Shown: positions 36,019-45,121, counted from the stretch's first letter. The stretch: 64,000 nucleotides of DNA from Poriferisodalis sp965205175 (GCF_965205175.1 NZ_OZ242038.1:2480001-2544000), one strand, 5' to 3'. Notes: a model not told the origin generated them from the sequence alone. A program made the numbers and translations.

Positions 36019-39000
36019 TCAGTTTGTGGGCGACGGCGGTGGCGGCGGTGGGTCAGCGTCCATATCAGGCAGTTGCATTTTGGCGTCGCCAACGTCAGGA
36101 TCACTAGCAGGACGCTGATTCATCTTGATATCAGGCTGACTGACATTGCGCACCTCGGCCGAGTCCATGATTTGCTCGAGCAAATTCGTCGCTTCAAAAT
36201 TTTGGATCATTCCCATGTCACTAGCTTGTGGCAAGGCCAACCAGATGTTTGCCACGGCGGAGTTGCCGATATTGTCTGTATCTAGAATGCCCACGATCAG
36301 TAGTCGATCGAATTCCGCTGGAGCTGCCGCTACGGTCGAGCGCTTAGACTGCCTGCGGCCTTTCGGTGAAACTGCGATCACGCCATTGGCAGCTTGTACC
36401 TCGCTCCACGGTCCGCGTAGCAACCCAGGCAACCAAAATCGCGGGGAACGACGAAGCAGTACACTGATGCTGCTGGTTCCCGATTGTGATGCCGGACCCT
36501 TCCATCGCCGATAGCGAGGCTTAGTCTGGCCGACTACTCGCCCCAATATGGCTTCTCCAGGCGCTGACTGCAGCGCGGCTATAGGATCGTCTTCGAATGA
36601 GTGGGTCCGCCCGCCATTGCTGTGAATCCTCAAGGCGGCGCGATGCCACCGGAAGGCGGCTGGATTGGGCAAGCTGAAGGTTGAGCATAGAGCCAAGCAG
36701 AAAAGCACATAGCTGACCAGCAGACTGGCGATGAGCAGCAGGATCGTGAGCCAGCGCGCCACGCCCGAATCACTGCGCGCTGCGTATGAGGCATCGACCG
36801 GCAGGTCTGCGCGTTGGTCTGCCATTTGCTCAGCAGCGAGAGTGTTGAAGGCGTCATCGTCTTGGGCGGTCTGCCACTCGAGACGCAGCCGGATGACGCC
36901 GTCGATGCTCCAGTCACCGTTGGCCAGTTCGTCAGGAGTGACGAAATACAGCCGCATTCTGCCGTCGACCAAGTCGGCATCGGCATCGAGCCGCAGTGTC
37001 AGGCCGTCCTCACTGAGGGCCCCGGCATCAGGGCGGCCGTGCCGAGCGGAGTCGAAACGCCAATCAAGAAGTTGGTTGTCGTCTGCAGCGCCCGTGTCGG
37101 AGCTGTCAGACAGGTCAGGCTGCCATCGCGCGGTCAGCACCGCAGTACCTGTCTCCGGCGGCGTCAGATAGCAGGCCGACTCGCCGCGCAGGGGTTCGCG
37201 GGGAAGTTCGTCTTGCGCCGGTAGGACTTCCAGCGCGCTGACTCCGTCGGGGCCCGAATCGCAGGCAAGCGCAGGAGCACCGACGCAGTCGTACAACCGC
37301 TGGGCGGGTCCGACGACCCGAATCCGGACGTGCTCCTCTATCTGGCCAGGCCCGAACATTTCCTCGGTGAGTGGCGGTTCCCACCTGTACTCGAACGGTC
37401 GGGTGAAGTCGTACGGCTCTTGGCACTCAAGAGGTTTCAGCTCGAATACGACTCTTCGGTCGTCAACCTCAGCGCGGTCGTCGTCCTCAGCGCGGTCGTC
37501 GTCGCGCTCGCAATACACGCGGTGTACCCGTTCGTCGAGCCACTCGTCGGGAAGGTTGTCGCACAGGCCTTGCGGTGCAGGATTCACGATGATTCGACTG
37601 CCGTCGAGTATGGGACTCGTGACTCGACCCGATATGCCGACCGACTCCCGATCTTCGCCGCTGTCAAAGTCGCGTCCGTCGCGCGTCGCGCCGTCTCCCC
37701 GCCCGCCGTTCTCGTCGCTGGCAGGGCCACTTCCGTCGGGCTGTTCTCCGCTCTCGCCGTTGTCAGGGCTACCCCCGTCCGGCCTCTCACCGCTCTCGTC
37801 GTCAGGTGCAGGCCCCCGCTTGGGTGCTCGAATGACGTCTTCAAGCGGCTTTTCTTCCGGTCCAGGTCCGACAGCTTCGGCATCGACGTCTTGCCGGTCG
37901 GGGATGTTGCGGAGCACGTAGCATGTGACGAGCGCACCTTCATTGCCTGCGGTCTCAATCAGCAGGCGCCAGCCGGCGGCGAGGCCGGACAGCTCCTGAC
38001 TGCGAATGCGAAGTGGTTCCGTGCCGCTGCCGCTGCCGTTGATCTCGGGTACGTTGCCCGCCGGATCAATCTTGTACCCATTGATTTGCGCCCCATCACG
38101 CGGGTATGCGACGATCTCACGGATGTACCGGCCTGCGGGCATCTCTTCTGAGAACGTTCCGGGGGCTAGGTTCGCACCGCAATCCGGCCATTCCTCTAGG
38201 TCGCGGATGGCTTGCTCCAGCTTCTCGATCAGCAGATCGGCTAAGCTTCCCAACTCGCTGCCACTGATGACTTCGCCGCGGCGGTCGGCCTGCGGGTCGT
38301 CGCTCCACTGCGCGCAGTCGATGCCGAGTGACTCCGGAAGACCGACCGGACTCGGCAGTCCTGCGTCGCCGGTCAGCGCGCGGAGTATCTGCTTGGGTGC
38401 GTCGGCCATCTCGTCCTTGGCGCCACGCTCGTCACTCTGCTCTTGCTGACGCCGGAAATCGTCGCCGATGAGCACGGCAAACGTCTGAATGCCCGCATCC
38501 TCGTAGCGACGCTTCAGCGGACCGCACACCTCATGCCGCAACTCCTCAGCTTCCTGCCTGAGCAACCGTTCATCCGGTGACCGCGAGGTCATCTGCCCCG
38601 TCGGGTCGTGCAAGCCGTCGGTGAAGAACAGCAGCACTTTGCACGCGTCGGCGGCACTGTCGCGCCGGAACGCCTGCTCGATCTCATTGAGCGCAGCGAG
38701 GTAGTTGGTGTGGCTGACGCGACGGCTGCCGTCCGCCCTGCGCTCGCCCAGCGAATCGTCGATCGCCTCGTCGGACGGATGCAGTGAGGTGATCTGCTCA
38801 AAGCCGGCCACCCGGGCCACACGAGTATCGAAACGCCACAGCGACAGCCGCACCTTGCCCACCTCGGCGGCCTCGTCGTCTTGCATCGCACGGAGCTCTT
38901 CGATCAGAGCGACCAACTTGTCGCGGAACATCCTCAGCGCCGTGCTGCGCTGCCGGCCGGCAGGGTCGCTGCCCGATCGCGGCGCGTTCAGCGACCCCGA

Positions 39001-39210
39001 CGCGTCCATCATCACCAACACGTCGATGTCACTCTGATCGGGGCACGGCGTGTAGCCGCCGGACTGCGCGCCCGCGTGAGCACCGCCGGCGAGGGTCAAC
39101 AACGGCGCTGCGATCAGCACAGTGCACAGCACAGCCAGCACGCGTCGGGCGCTACGGCCACTGTGGACGCAGCTGATGGGCAGCCTGTCGGTGCGGGGCG
39201 GGTGGCTCAC
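36019..39210 (-). CDS. exported von Willebrand A-domain membrane protein
   Basis: 1063 residues starting at GTG 39210, which overlaps the upstream stop as GTGA. A signal peptide covers about 22-45 (VLAVLCTVLIAAPLLTLAGG). A VWA domain follows directly, with the MIDAS motif DASGS at about 69-73, then LLFFTDGLHDP. A long acidic, Gly/Asp-rich linker and further beta-rich regions lie outside the cell. One membrane helix at about 828 (WLTILLLIASLLVSYVLFC) leads to a cytoplasmic domain of about 230 residues ending DPPPPPPSPTN. This topology suits a receptor or adhesin that passes an external binding event to the cytoplasmic tubulin-like partner encoded next. That role is inference. Confidence 0.85.
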   Translation of the reverse strand: MSHPPRTDRLPISCVHSGRSARRVLAVLCTVLIAAPLLTLAGGAHAGAQSGGYTPCPDQSDIDVLVMMDASGSLNAPRSGSDPAGRQRSTALRMFRDKLVALIEELRAMQDDEAAEVGKVRLSLWRFDTRVARVAGFEQITSLHPSDEAIDDSLGERRADGSRRVSHTNYLAALNEIEQAFRRDSAADACKVLLFFTDGLHDPTGQMTSRSPDERLLRQEAEELRHEVCGPLKRRYEDAGIQTFAVLIGDDFRRQQEQSDERGAKDEMADAPKQILRALTGDAGLPSPVGLPESLGIDCAQWSDDPQADRRGEVISGSELGSLADLLIEKLEQAIRDLEEWPDCGANLAPGTFSEEMPAGRYIREIVAYPRDGAQINGYKIDPAGNVPEINGSGSGTEPLRIRSQELSGLAAGWRLLIETAGNEGALVTCYVLRNIPDRQDVDAEAVGPGPEEKPLEDVIRAPKRGPAPDDESGERPDGGSPDNGESGEQPDGSGPASDENGGRGDGATRDGRDFDSGEDRESVGISGRVTSPILDGSRIIVNPAPQGLCDNLPDEWLDERVHRVYCERDDDRAEDDDRAEVDDRRVVFELKPLECQEPYDFTRPFEYRWEPPLTEEMFGPGQIEEHVRIRVVGPAQRLYDCVGAPALACDSGPDGVSALEVLPAQDELPREPLRGESACYLTPPETGTAVLTARWQPDLSDSSDTGAADDNQLLDWRFDSARHGRPDAGALSEDGLTLRLDADADLVDGRMRLYFVTPDELANGDWSIDGVIRLRLEWQTAQDDDAFNTLAAEQMADQRADLPVDASYAARSDSGVARWLTILLLIASLLVSYVLFCLALCSTFSLPNPAAFRWHRAALRIHSNGGRTHSFEDDPIAALQSAPGEAILGRVVGQTKPRYRRWKGPASQSGTSSISVLLRRSPRFWLPGLLRGPWSEVQAANGVIAVSPKGRRQSKRSTVAAAPAEFDRLLIVGILDTDNIGNSAVANIWLALPQASDMGMIQNFEATNLLEQIMDSAEVRNVSQPDIKMNQRPASDPDVGDAKMQLPDMDADPPPPPPSPTN

Positions 39211-39657
39211 GGCCTCGTCAGGTCCTGCGCCCAGTACCACAGGTGAAGCGCGCCGAACACCCAGCTGCCGAACGTGGCCCAGCCGACCATCTTTCGGGCG
39301 CTGGGGCGCCAGTCATTGTACCTCAGGGTGGCGCGGGCCTTGTTGTCGGCCTTCAAGAACAGGTACAGCGTCAAGATGCTGACGAAGCAGCCGATCAGGT
39401 AGCCGAGCGTGTTGAAGTCGACCTCGCGGCCGGTCGCGGCGATGCCGTACTCGACGCGTGCGCCCAGCAGGAAGCTGAGCAGGGTGCAAAGCAGCACCGC
39501 CACAGTCGCAACGAAACTCGGTATCGGCGGTCCGGCTGCTTTGCCGGCCGCCGCCGGACTAAAGGGTGGCTGGTGACCCCCCCCCCCCCAACTGCGGTGG
39601 GGCCAACCCTGGCTTGGGTGGCGGAGGCGGAGGTGGCGGTCCGGCTGCCAGCGTCAC
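39207..39657 (-). CDS. small Pro-rich membrane protein, reading frame broken at a 13-G tract
   Basis: From GTG 39657, preceded by GAGGGG about 8 bases away, the frame reads MTLAAG, eight prolines, then KPGLAPPQLGGGG. It enters a run of 13 G (plus-strand C at 39577-39589) and ends at TAG 39561-39559 after 32 residues. With 12 G the frame would join the open frame ending at 39207 and give 149 residues: the Pro/Gly-rich start followed by about three membrane helices (AVLLCTLLSFLLGA, LGYLIGCFVSILTLYLFL, WATFGSWVFGALHLWY). As written, only the 98-residue hydrophobic part from 39503 is open. It precedes the VWA gene by a GTGA overlap. Phase variation or a sequencing error are both possible. Confidence 0.7.
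39577..39589. repeat. homopolymer tract of 13 C/G
   Basis: Thirteen consecutive C on the plus strand inside the 5' part of the small membrane protein gene. It is the only long mononucleotide run I noticed in the window and lies exactly where the two halves of that gene change frame. Confidence 0.9.
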
Positions 39658-39886
39658 CCGTGGTCCCCTCTACTAGCAGCAGCCCACGGCTGCCTCCTTG
39701 CGGGCGGCGATACTAGCGGTCGGCTCGCTCGGTCGCATCGTCTCGGCGCGCCGCATGAAGCTCGACGGCGTGCCTCGCGCCTGCAGCCCGCCGAACATGA
39801 GCCGAACATGATGCGGGTTGAGGCGTCGGCTCGGCGCGCGGAAAATGCCGCCGGGGGTGCTGCTGGGGGGCGGTAGCTTGCGTGAC

Positions 39887-40294
39887 GTGGAGCACGCGCC
39901 GTCGCTCATCCTCGCCGCCACCTTCGCGTTCGGCGTGCTCGGGCTGCTCTGGCAGAACCGCGGCGCCAACGCGCGTCACGAGCGGCTCGAAGCCAAAATC
40001 GACGCTCGACGCACCGAACTCAGCACCAAGATCGAACAGCGCACCGACTCACTGCGCACCGAGATGAACGAGGAACTGCGGCAGGTACGCCACGACATCA
40101 CCGCCCAGACCGCAGTCATCTCAGACCTAGCCCAGCGAGTGTCCCGACTCGAAGGCGCAATTTTGGGCCCGGCCGCCCCGCCGGACATCGACACCGGTTC
40201 ACACGAGCAAGCCGCACCAGCGCCCGGCGGCGGCACCGCACGAGCCTCCACCGGGTCGGCGACGGACCCGCAGCAGGCCGCCAACCCGGCCTGA
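39887..40294 (+). CDS. small membrane-anchored coiled-coil protein, function unknown
   Basis: 136 residues if started at GTG 39887; the frame is open from 39818, so the start is uncertain. An N-terminal hydrophobic helix (SLILAATFAFGVLGLLW) is followed by a long charged heptad-like region with alternating Glu, Arg and Leu (ERLEAKIDARRTELSTKIEQ), which predicts a coiled coil of about 70 residues. A Pro/Ala/Gly tail ends it. It is divergent from the small membrane protein of the tubulin-VWA module. I do not recognise a family. Confidence 0.6.
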   Translation: MEHAPSLILAATFAFGVLGLLWQNRGANARHERLEAKIDARRTELSTKIEQRTDSLRTEMNEELRQVRHDITAQTAVISDLAQRVSRLEGAILGPAAPPDIDTGSHEQAAPAPGGGTARASTGSATDPQQAANPA

Positions 40295-40504
40295 AGCTCC
40301 GACTCCGGGGCGGCGCAGCAGGATCCCCGGGGACTGAACAACGGGTGCCGGCGCAGCTCGCAAGCCTCGGCGGCCGCGGTGCGCGTGCAGTCTCGCGTAG
40401 CGCGGTCCGAGAGCTGCAGGCACAATTGTCATATGTCCCTATATGAAAGTACCATAAATCTATAGATGCATGAGCAATATAGCCATACATGCATTCCCGT
40501 CATT

Positions 40505-40518
40505 TGCTAAAGTGTAAC
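40505..40518 (+). promoter_or_regulatory. extended -10 promoter, probably leaderless, for the ATPase gene
   Basis: TGCTAAAGT at 40505-40513 fits an extended -10 (TGn plus TAAAGT), ending 6 bases before the GTG start at 40520. That spacing suits a leaderless transcript. The 90 bases upstream are AT-rich in an otherwise GC-rich region. No strong -35 is seen. Confidence 0.5.
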
Positions 40519-40519
40519 G

Positions 40520-41797
40520 GTGGCAGAAGCAGCAACCTTGACCATGCCCGGCTACCGGGATCGGGTCGCCGGTGCAGAGGTGGCAGCCGCCCTGCAGCGC
40601 CGAGGCGCTGTGCTGGTGCAGGGTGCAAGGAGCACCGGCAAGACATGGACATCGCGCAATCACGCCCGTTCCGAAGCGCGCCTCGACGATCCTGACATGC
40701 TCGCTATCGCCAACACCGACCCGGACTACTTGCTCGACCGCCCCGCTCCGCTGCTGATCGACGAGTGGCAGCATGCCCCCGCACTGTGGGACCGCATTCG
40801 CCGGGCCTGCGACGACCGGTCCGGCACCGGACACTTCATCTTGACCGGATCTGCCCGGCCGACCGATCTCATCACCCGACACACCGGCACCGGGCGCATC
40901 TCGCGGGTGCGGATGCGGCCGATGACGCTGAGCGAGTCAGGGGCATCGTCCGGCGAAGTGTCGCTGCGCCAATTGCTCACCGACGCCGCGCGACCTGTGG
41001 CCGAGAGCCATGCCGCGCTAACCGACGTTGCCGATGCCGTCTGCCGAGGAGGCTGGCCGGCCAACCTCGGACTCTCCCTCTCCGACGCAATCGCTGCGGC
41101 ACGGGAGTACGTGGCGGAGTCGGTTCGGGCAGACATCGAAGATGCCGTCGGGGTGCGCCACAATCCTGATGCGCTCGAACGTCTCCTCCGCCTCATTGCG
41201 CACAGCTCGGCCGCTCCGATTTCCGCCGCCAAGCTTGCACGCGACATGAACCCGGCTTCGCCGCCGGCAGCTCAGACGATCTCCTCGTACTTGGACGCTC
41301 TGGGGCGCATCTTCGTCCTCGAGGATCTTCCGGCGTGGTCTCCGGAGCTGCGTTCAAGAGCCACAGTGCGCAAGGCGCCGAAGCGGCATCTCGTGGACCC
41401 GTCGCTGGCTGCCGTGCTGATCGGAGCGTCCGCGGATCGACTCATGGCAGATTTTTCCATGTTCGGCAGCCTGTTCGAATCGCTGGTCGTGCGCGACCTG
41501 CGGGTGTATGCGCAGCCGTTGGGGTTCAGTGCGTACCACTACCGCGATTCCGACGGCAACGAGGCCGACATGGTGCTGCAAGGGCTGGACGGCACGTGGG
41601 CCGCCTTCGAAGTCAAGCTGAACTCGGGTCCGCGCCAGATTGAGGAGGCGGCTGTGGCACTCAAGCGTCTGCGAGACAAGGTTCATCCGCGGCGAACGGG
41701 TCAGCTGGCGCTGCTCGCGGTCGTCACCGCCGTCCGCGCGGCCTACACGCGACCAGACGGCGTGGCTGTCATTCCCATCACTGCGCTTGGCCCCTGA
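40520..41797 (+). CDS. AAA_14/DUF4143 family ATPase
   Basis: 425 residues from GTG 40520. The P-loop is GARSTGKT at 35-42, and Walker B is LLIDEWQ at 78-84, followed by the sensor segment FILTGSARP. The C-terminal DUF4143 region ends in a PD-(D/E)xK-like core, GNEADMVL then AAFEVKLN near residues 350-372, which suggests a restriction-endonuclease fold. Such proteins are common mobile or accessory ATPases, often sporadic and found as singletons. The promoter is in an AT-rich patch. It converges with secF and marks the right edge of the accessory island. Confidence 0.9.
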   Translation: MAEAATLTMPGYRDRVAGAEVAAALQRRGAVLVQGARSTGKTWTSRNHARSEARLDDPDMLAIANTDPDYLLDRPAPLLIDEWQHAPALWDRIRRACDDRSGTGHFILTGSARPTDLITRHTGTGRISRVRMRPMTLSESGASSGEVSLRQLLTDAARPVAESHAALTDVADAVCRGGWPANLGLSLSDAIAAAREYVAESVRADIEDAVGVRHNPDALERLLRLIAHSSAAPISAAKLARDMNPASPPAAQTISSYLDALGRIFVLEDLPAWSPELRSRATVRKAPKRHLVDPSLAAVLIGASADRLMADFSMFGSLFESLVVRDLRVYAQPLGFSAYHYRDSDGNEADMVLQGLDGTWAAFEVKLNSGPRQIEEAAVALKRLRDKVHPRRTGQLALLAVVTAVRAAYTRPDGVAVIPITALGP

Positions 41798-41853
41798 TCA
41801 GCCGGCAAGAGGCCAGCACCGCTGCGGAGTCTCAGCAGCGACGTCACGAAGGC

Positions 41854-43065
41854 TCAGCGGCGGCGGCCCTTCTTGCGTGGCCGGGGCGGAGCGCTGCGGG
41901 TGTAGCTCTCGGCGGCAAGCGCCTGGGCAGCAACCTCCATCGAGTCGTAACGGCCGGCGGCATCGGCGGCGACCTGCGCGCCGGCCCAGCCGGGCTCGTG
42001 GCCCTTCAACCATGCAACAACCGGCATCGCCACGAAGATGGAGCTGTAGGAACCGACGAGCAGGCCGATCAACAGCGCCGTCGCAAACTCGGCCAACGTG
42101 CCGGCACCGAGGAACCCGGCACCTACGACCAGCAGCGACAGCACCGGCAGCACCGACGTCACCGACGTATTGACCGAGCGCGTCAGCACTTGGTTGAGCG
42201 ACACGTTCGCCAGCGCGTGGTACGTGAAGTGACTGCGTGCCGGCAACGACCGCTCATTGGTCTTCACACGGTCGAACACGACAATCGTGTCATACAGCGA
42301 GTAGCCCATGATGGTGAGGAACGCCACCACCGTCGCGGGCGTCACCTCGAACCCGAACAGCGCATATGCGCCGACGGTCAACACGATGTCGTGCGCTACC
42401 GCGACCAACGCGCCGACCGACATCTTCCACTCGAAGCGGAACCACAGGTACAGCGCGATCAGCACGAAGAACACCACGAGCGCACGGCGCGCCTTGCCTG
42501 CCACCGCATCGCCGAACGACGGACTGACCTGCCGTGACGACAGCCGCTCTACATCCACACCGACGGCGTCGGCCAGTGCTTGGGCAACGGCCGCGCCGTC
42601 TGCGCCGGGTCCGAGCACGCCCCGCACCCGAAAGATGTCCTCCGAGCCGGTCACCACCACGAACTGCACTCGCGCATCGGGCACGCCTGCTGCTGCGGCC
42701 GCCGCAGCGACATCGTCGGTGGTCAGCCCCGGCGCTGTGGCACCACCGGAGCCATCGCCGGAACCGGCACCGGCTTGCGCTGTTTCGGCATCGTCCGCAT
42801 CGGCATCTGCCTGGGCATCGTCTGCGCCGGCGCCGGCGTCCGCGTCAGCATCCGTCGCTTCGTCGGCGCTGCCGGACGGCGCGTTCACCGGGATCTCCCA
42901 CACCGATCCGCCTTCGAACTCGATGCCGAGATTCAGCCCGCGCGCCAACAGCGCCACCACGCACACCAGCACAGCCACTGCCGAGCCGATGAGCACCTTG
43001 CGAGCCAGACGCAAGACGTCCCAGCTGTTCTCGCCTCGATAGAAGGTGCGCAGAGCTGCGATCAC
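41854..43065 (-). CDS. secF: protein translocase subunit SecF with an acidic insertion
   Basis: 403 residues. First membrane helix at about 22-42, then LNLGIEFEGGSVWEIP, the SecF family signature. At about residues 62-115 an Asp/Ala-rich low-complexity insertion interrupts the extracytoplasmic P1 region. Five further helices carry the conserved GYSLYDTIVVFDRVKTN and the NQVLTRSVNTS block. SecDF uses the proton gradient to pull exported proteins through SecYEG. It starts in a 4-base overlap with secD. Confidence 0.96.
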   Translation of the reverse strand: MIAALRTFYRGENSWDVLRLARKVLIGSAVAVLVCVVALLARGLNLGIEFEGGSVWEIPVNAPSGSADEATDADADAGAGADDAQADADADDAETAQAGAGSGDGSGGATAPGLTTDDVAAAAAAAGVPDARVQFVVVTGSEDIFRVRGVLGPGADGAAVAQALADAVGVDVERLSSRQVSPSFGDAVAGKARRALVVFFVLIALYLWFRFEWKMSVGALVAVAHDIVLTVGAYALFGFEVTPATVVAFLTIMGYSLYDTIVVFDRVKTNERSLPARSHFTYHALANVSLNQVLTRSVNTSVTSVLPVLSLLVVGAGFLGAGTLAEFATALLIGLLVGSYSSIFVAMPVVAWLKGHEPGWAGAQVAADAAGRYDSMEVAAQALAAESYTRSAPPRPRKKGRRR

Positions 43066-44687
43066 GTTGTGCCTCCCGCGGGCACTGCTGCCGGCGCCGC
43101 ATCACGCTCAACGCTCCGCTGCACGCCGAGGCGGCGGGGCTCCTCGTTCACGAGCCGTCGAGCGATGAACACCACCAGCGGACGCATGAAGAAGTACGAC
43201 ACCGCCAAGTCGATGAGCGTCGCCAACCCGAGGTACAGAGCGAAGCCCCGAACCGTCCCGCTGGTGAGCTGGTACAGCACGCCCGCGCCGATCAGCGAGG
43301 CCAAATCCGCCCACACGATGGTCCTGAAGGCACCGGCGAAGCTGGCATCGGCAGCAGACCGCACAGCTCGGCCGCGGCGGACTTCTTCCTTGATCCGTTC
43401 GTAGTAGACGATGTTGGAGTCGACCTGGACACCGATCGACACGATGATGCCGGTGGTGCCGGCCAGCGTCAGCGCCAGCCCGCGGCTCTCGCCGAGCCAG
43501 CTGATGAGCGACCACAGCACCGATCCGCTGATCGCCAAGCTGGCCACAGCCACGATGCCGAGCAGCCGGTAGTACAGCAGCATGTACAGACCCACGAGGA
43601 TCAGCCCGACGATGCCGGCGATCACGCCCGCACGCAGCGTGCCCTCGCCGAGGGTTGCCGAAACGGTGCGCACGTCGTCCTGCTCGAACTCCACAGGCAG
43701 GGCGCCGAAGCGCAGTGCCACGGCCAGATCCCTAGCGCCCTCCTCGTCGAAGCTGCCCGAGATGACCGCTGTGCCCCCGAACTCGGTGGCTTGGATCACC
43801 GGAGCGGACTCGACGACGCCGTCGAGCACAATCGCCACCTGCTGTCCGTAGTGGCGGGCGGCCATGGCGTCGAAGCCCGCTGCGCCCTCGCCGGTGAGAT
43901 CGACGTTGACCACCCATTCGTTGTTGAACGTTGCCGCCGCCTCAGCAACCGCGTCGCCGGTCAGCTCGGCGCTGCCCAGCACATAGCCGGTGAACTGGTC
44001 GCGGCCCGGCAGCAGCACCGCGCGTTCGGCAACGTCGGCCTCGGGCGCGGTGTACTCGGGGAACCCCGCCGCGTCGACCGCCTGAGCCTCAGCATCGGCC
44101 TCGGCGCCTTCGGCCGCAGGCCCGTCGGCGCCATCCGCGGCAGTGTCGCCGTCGCCCGCTTCACCGGCAGCCGCAGGATCGTCTGCAGCATCCCCGCCGG
44201 ACGCTGCATCTTCGTCCGCGTCTGCGCTTGCATCCACGTCTGCATCGGCTTCGACCGGGCCGTTGTCCGCGTCATCGCCGGTGTCGTTGTAGGTGTTGGC
44301 GAGGTCCTGAGCGGAGCGGAATTCAGCCTCGTCGAAGGGGTTGAACATCAACAGCACGGGACGAAACCGAAGCTCGGCAGTCTGACCGACCAGGTCGACG
44401 GCCCGTTGCTTGTCCTTGACGCCAGGGAGCTGCACCACCACCTGCTCGCCTTGACGGGTGATGTCGGGCTCGGCAACGCCCAGGGCATCGACGCGGGATC
44501 GGATGATCTCGATGGCGCGGTCCAGCTGCTCGTCGTCGGCGGCAGACGCTGGGCTCAGCAGCACCTCCACGCCGCCCTGCAGCTGCACGCCGAGTACCGG
44601 TGCCCAGCCGGCGGCGAGCACGGCGGCCAGCGATCCGAATCCGACCAGGATCGCAAGCAGCAGCGAGACAATCTGCGAACGACGCAC
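43062..44687 (-). CDS. secD: protein translocase subunit SecD with an acidic insertion
   Basis: 541 residues. N-terminal helix, then LGVQLQGGVEVLLSP, the P1 domain with VVVQLPGVKDKQRAVDLVGQTAELRFRPV (in part), an Asp/Ala-rich low-complexity insertion at about 135-205, and the C-terminal helices with GGTAVISGSFDEEGARDLAV (in part) and ERIKEEVRRG. It partners SecF. The insertion is compositionally like the one in SecF next door. The yajC-secD-secF order is standard. Confidence 0.96.
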   Translation of the reverse strand: MRRSQIVSLLLAILVGFGSLAAVLAAGWAPVLGVQLQGGVEVLLSPASAADDEQLDRAIEIIRSRVDALGVAEPDITRQGEQVVVQLPGVKDKQRAVDLVGQTAELRFRPVLLMFNPFDEAEFRSAQDLANTYNDTGDDADNGPVEADADVDASADADEDAASGGDAADDPAAAGEAGDGDTAADGADGPAAEGAEADAEAQAVDAAGFPEYTAPEADVAERAVLLPGRDQFTGYVLGSAELTGDAVAEAAATFNNEWVVNVDLTGEGAAGFDAMAARHYGQQVAIVLDGVVESAPVIQATEFGGTAVISGSFDEEGARDLAVALRFGALPVEFEQDDVRTVSATLGEGTLRAGVIAGIVGLILVGLYMLLYYRLLGIVAVASLAISGSVLWSLISWLGESRGLALTLAGTTGIIVSIGVQVDSNIVYYERIKEEVRRGRAVRSAADASFAGAFRTIVWADLASLIGAGVLYQLTSGTVRGFALYLGLATLIDLAVSYFFMRPLVVFIARRLVNEEPRRLGVQRSVERDAAPAAVPAGGTT

Positions 44688-44800
44688 GTCACGCCCTCAC
44701 AGCCGGAAGCAACCGCGCCACGCGCCTACGCAAGCCGGTCACCGTCGAGCATCGCACGGGCCCGATCTCTGCGGAGCTGGGTTCTGCGCTGACGCCAGGC

Positions 44801-45121
44801 TCATTCCGATTCGTTGACGCCGTCCGTTACGGCCGAGTCGCCGGCACTGTCACTGTCGGCGGCGGCGGAATTGAGAATTTCGCCTACCGCGCGTCGTTGC
44901 ACTCGCAGTTCCACGTCCGTGTCCACCTCAAGGCACAGCACGTCGTTCTGTTCCTCGACCGCCACGATCTTGCCGATGACCCCGCCCACGGTCGCTACCT
45001 CGTCACCGATGTCCGCTGCACGAAGCATCGCAGCGCGCTCGGCTGCACGCTTGCGCTGCGGTCGGATCATGAAGAAGTACATCAAGGCAAACACTGCGAC
45101 GAGCAGAATGATCGAACCCAT
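44801..45121 (-). CDS. yajC: preprotein translocase accessory subunit YajC
   Basis: 106 residues from ATG 45121, with GAGGAG about 6-11 bases upstream; the open frame extends 20 codons further without a better start. One membrane helix (SIILLVAVFALMYFFMI) is followed by RPQRKRAAE, the YajC signature, and a small beta domain (GDEVATVGGVIGKIVAVE). It associates with SecDF. A short acidic C-terminal tail follows. Confidence 0.94.
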   Translation of the reverse strand: MGSIILLVAVFALMYFFMIRPQRKRAAERAAMLRAADIGDEVATVGGVIGKIVAVEEQNDVLCLEVDTDVELRVQRRAVGEILNSAAADSDSAGDSAVTDGVNESE

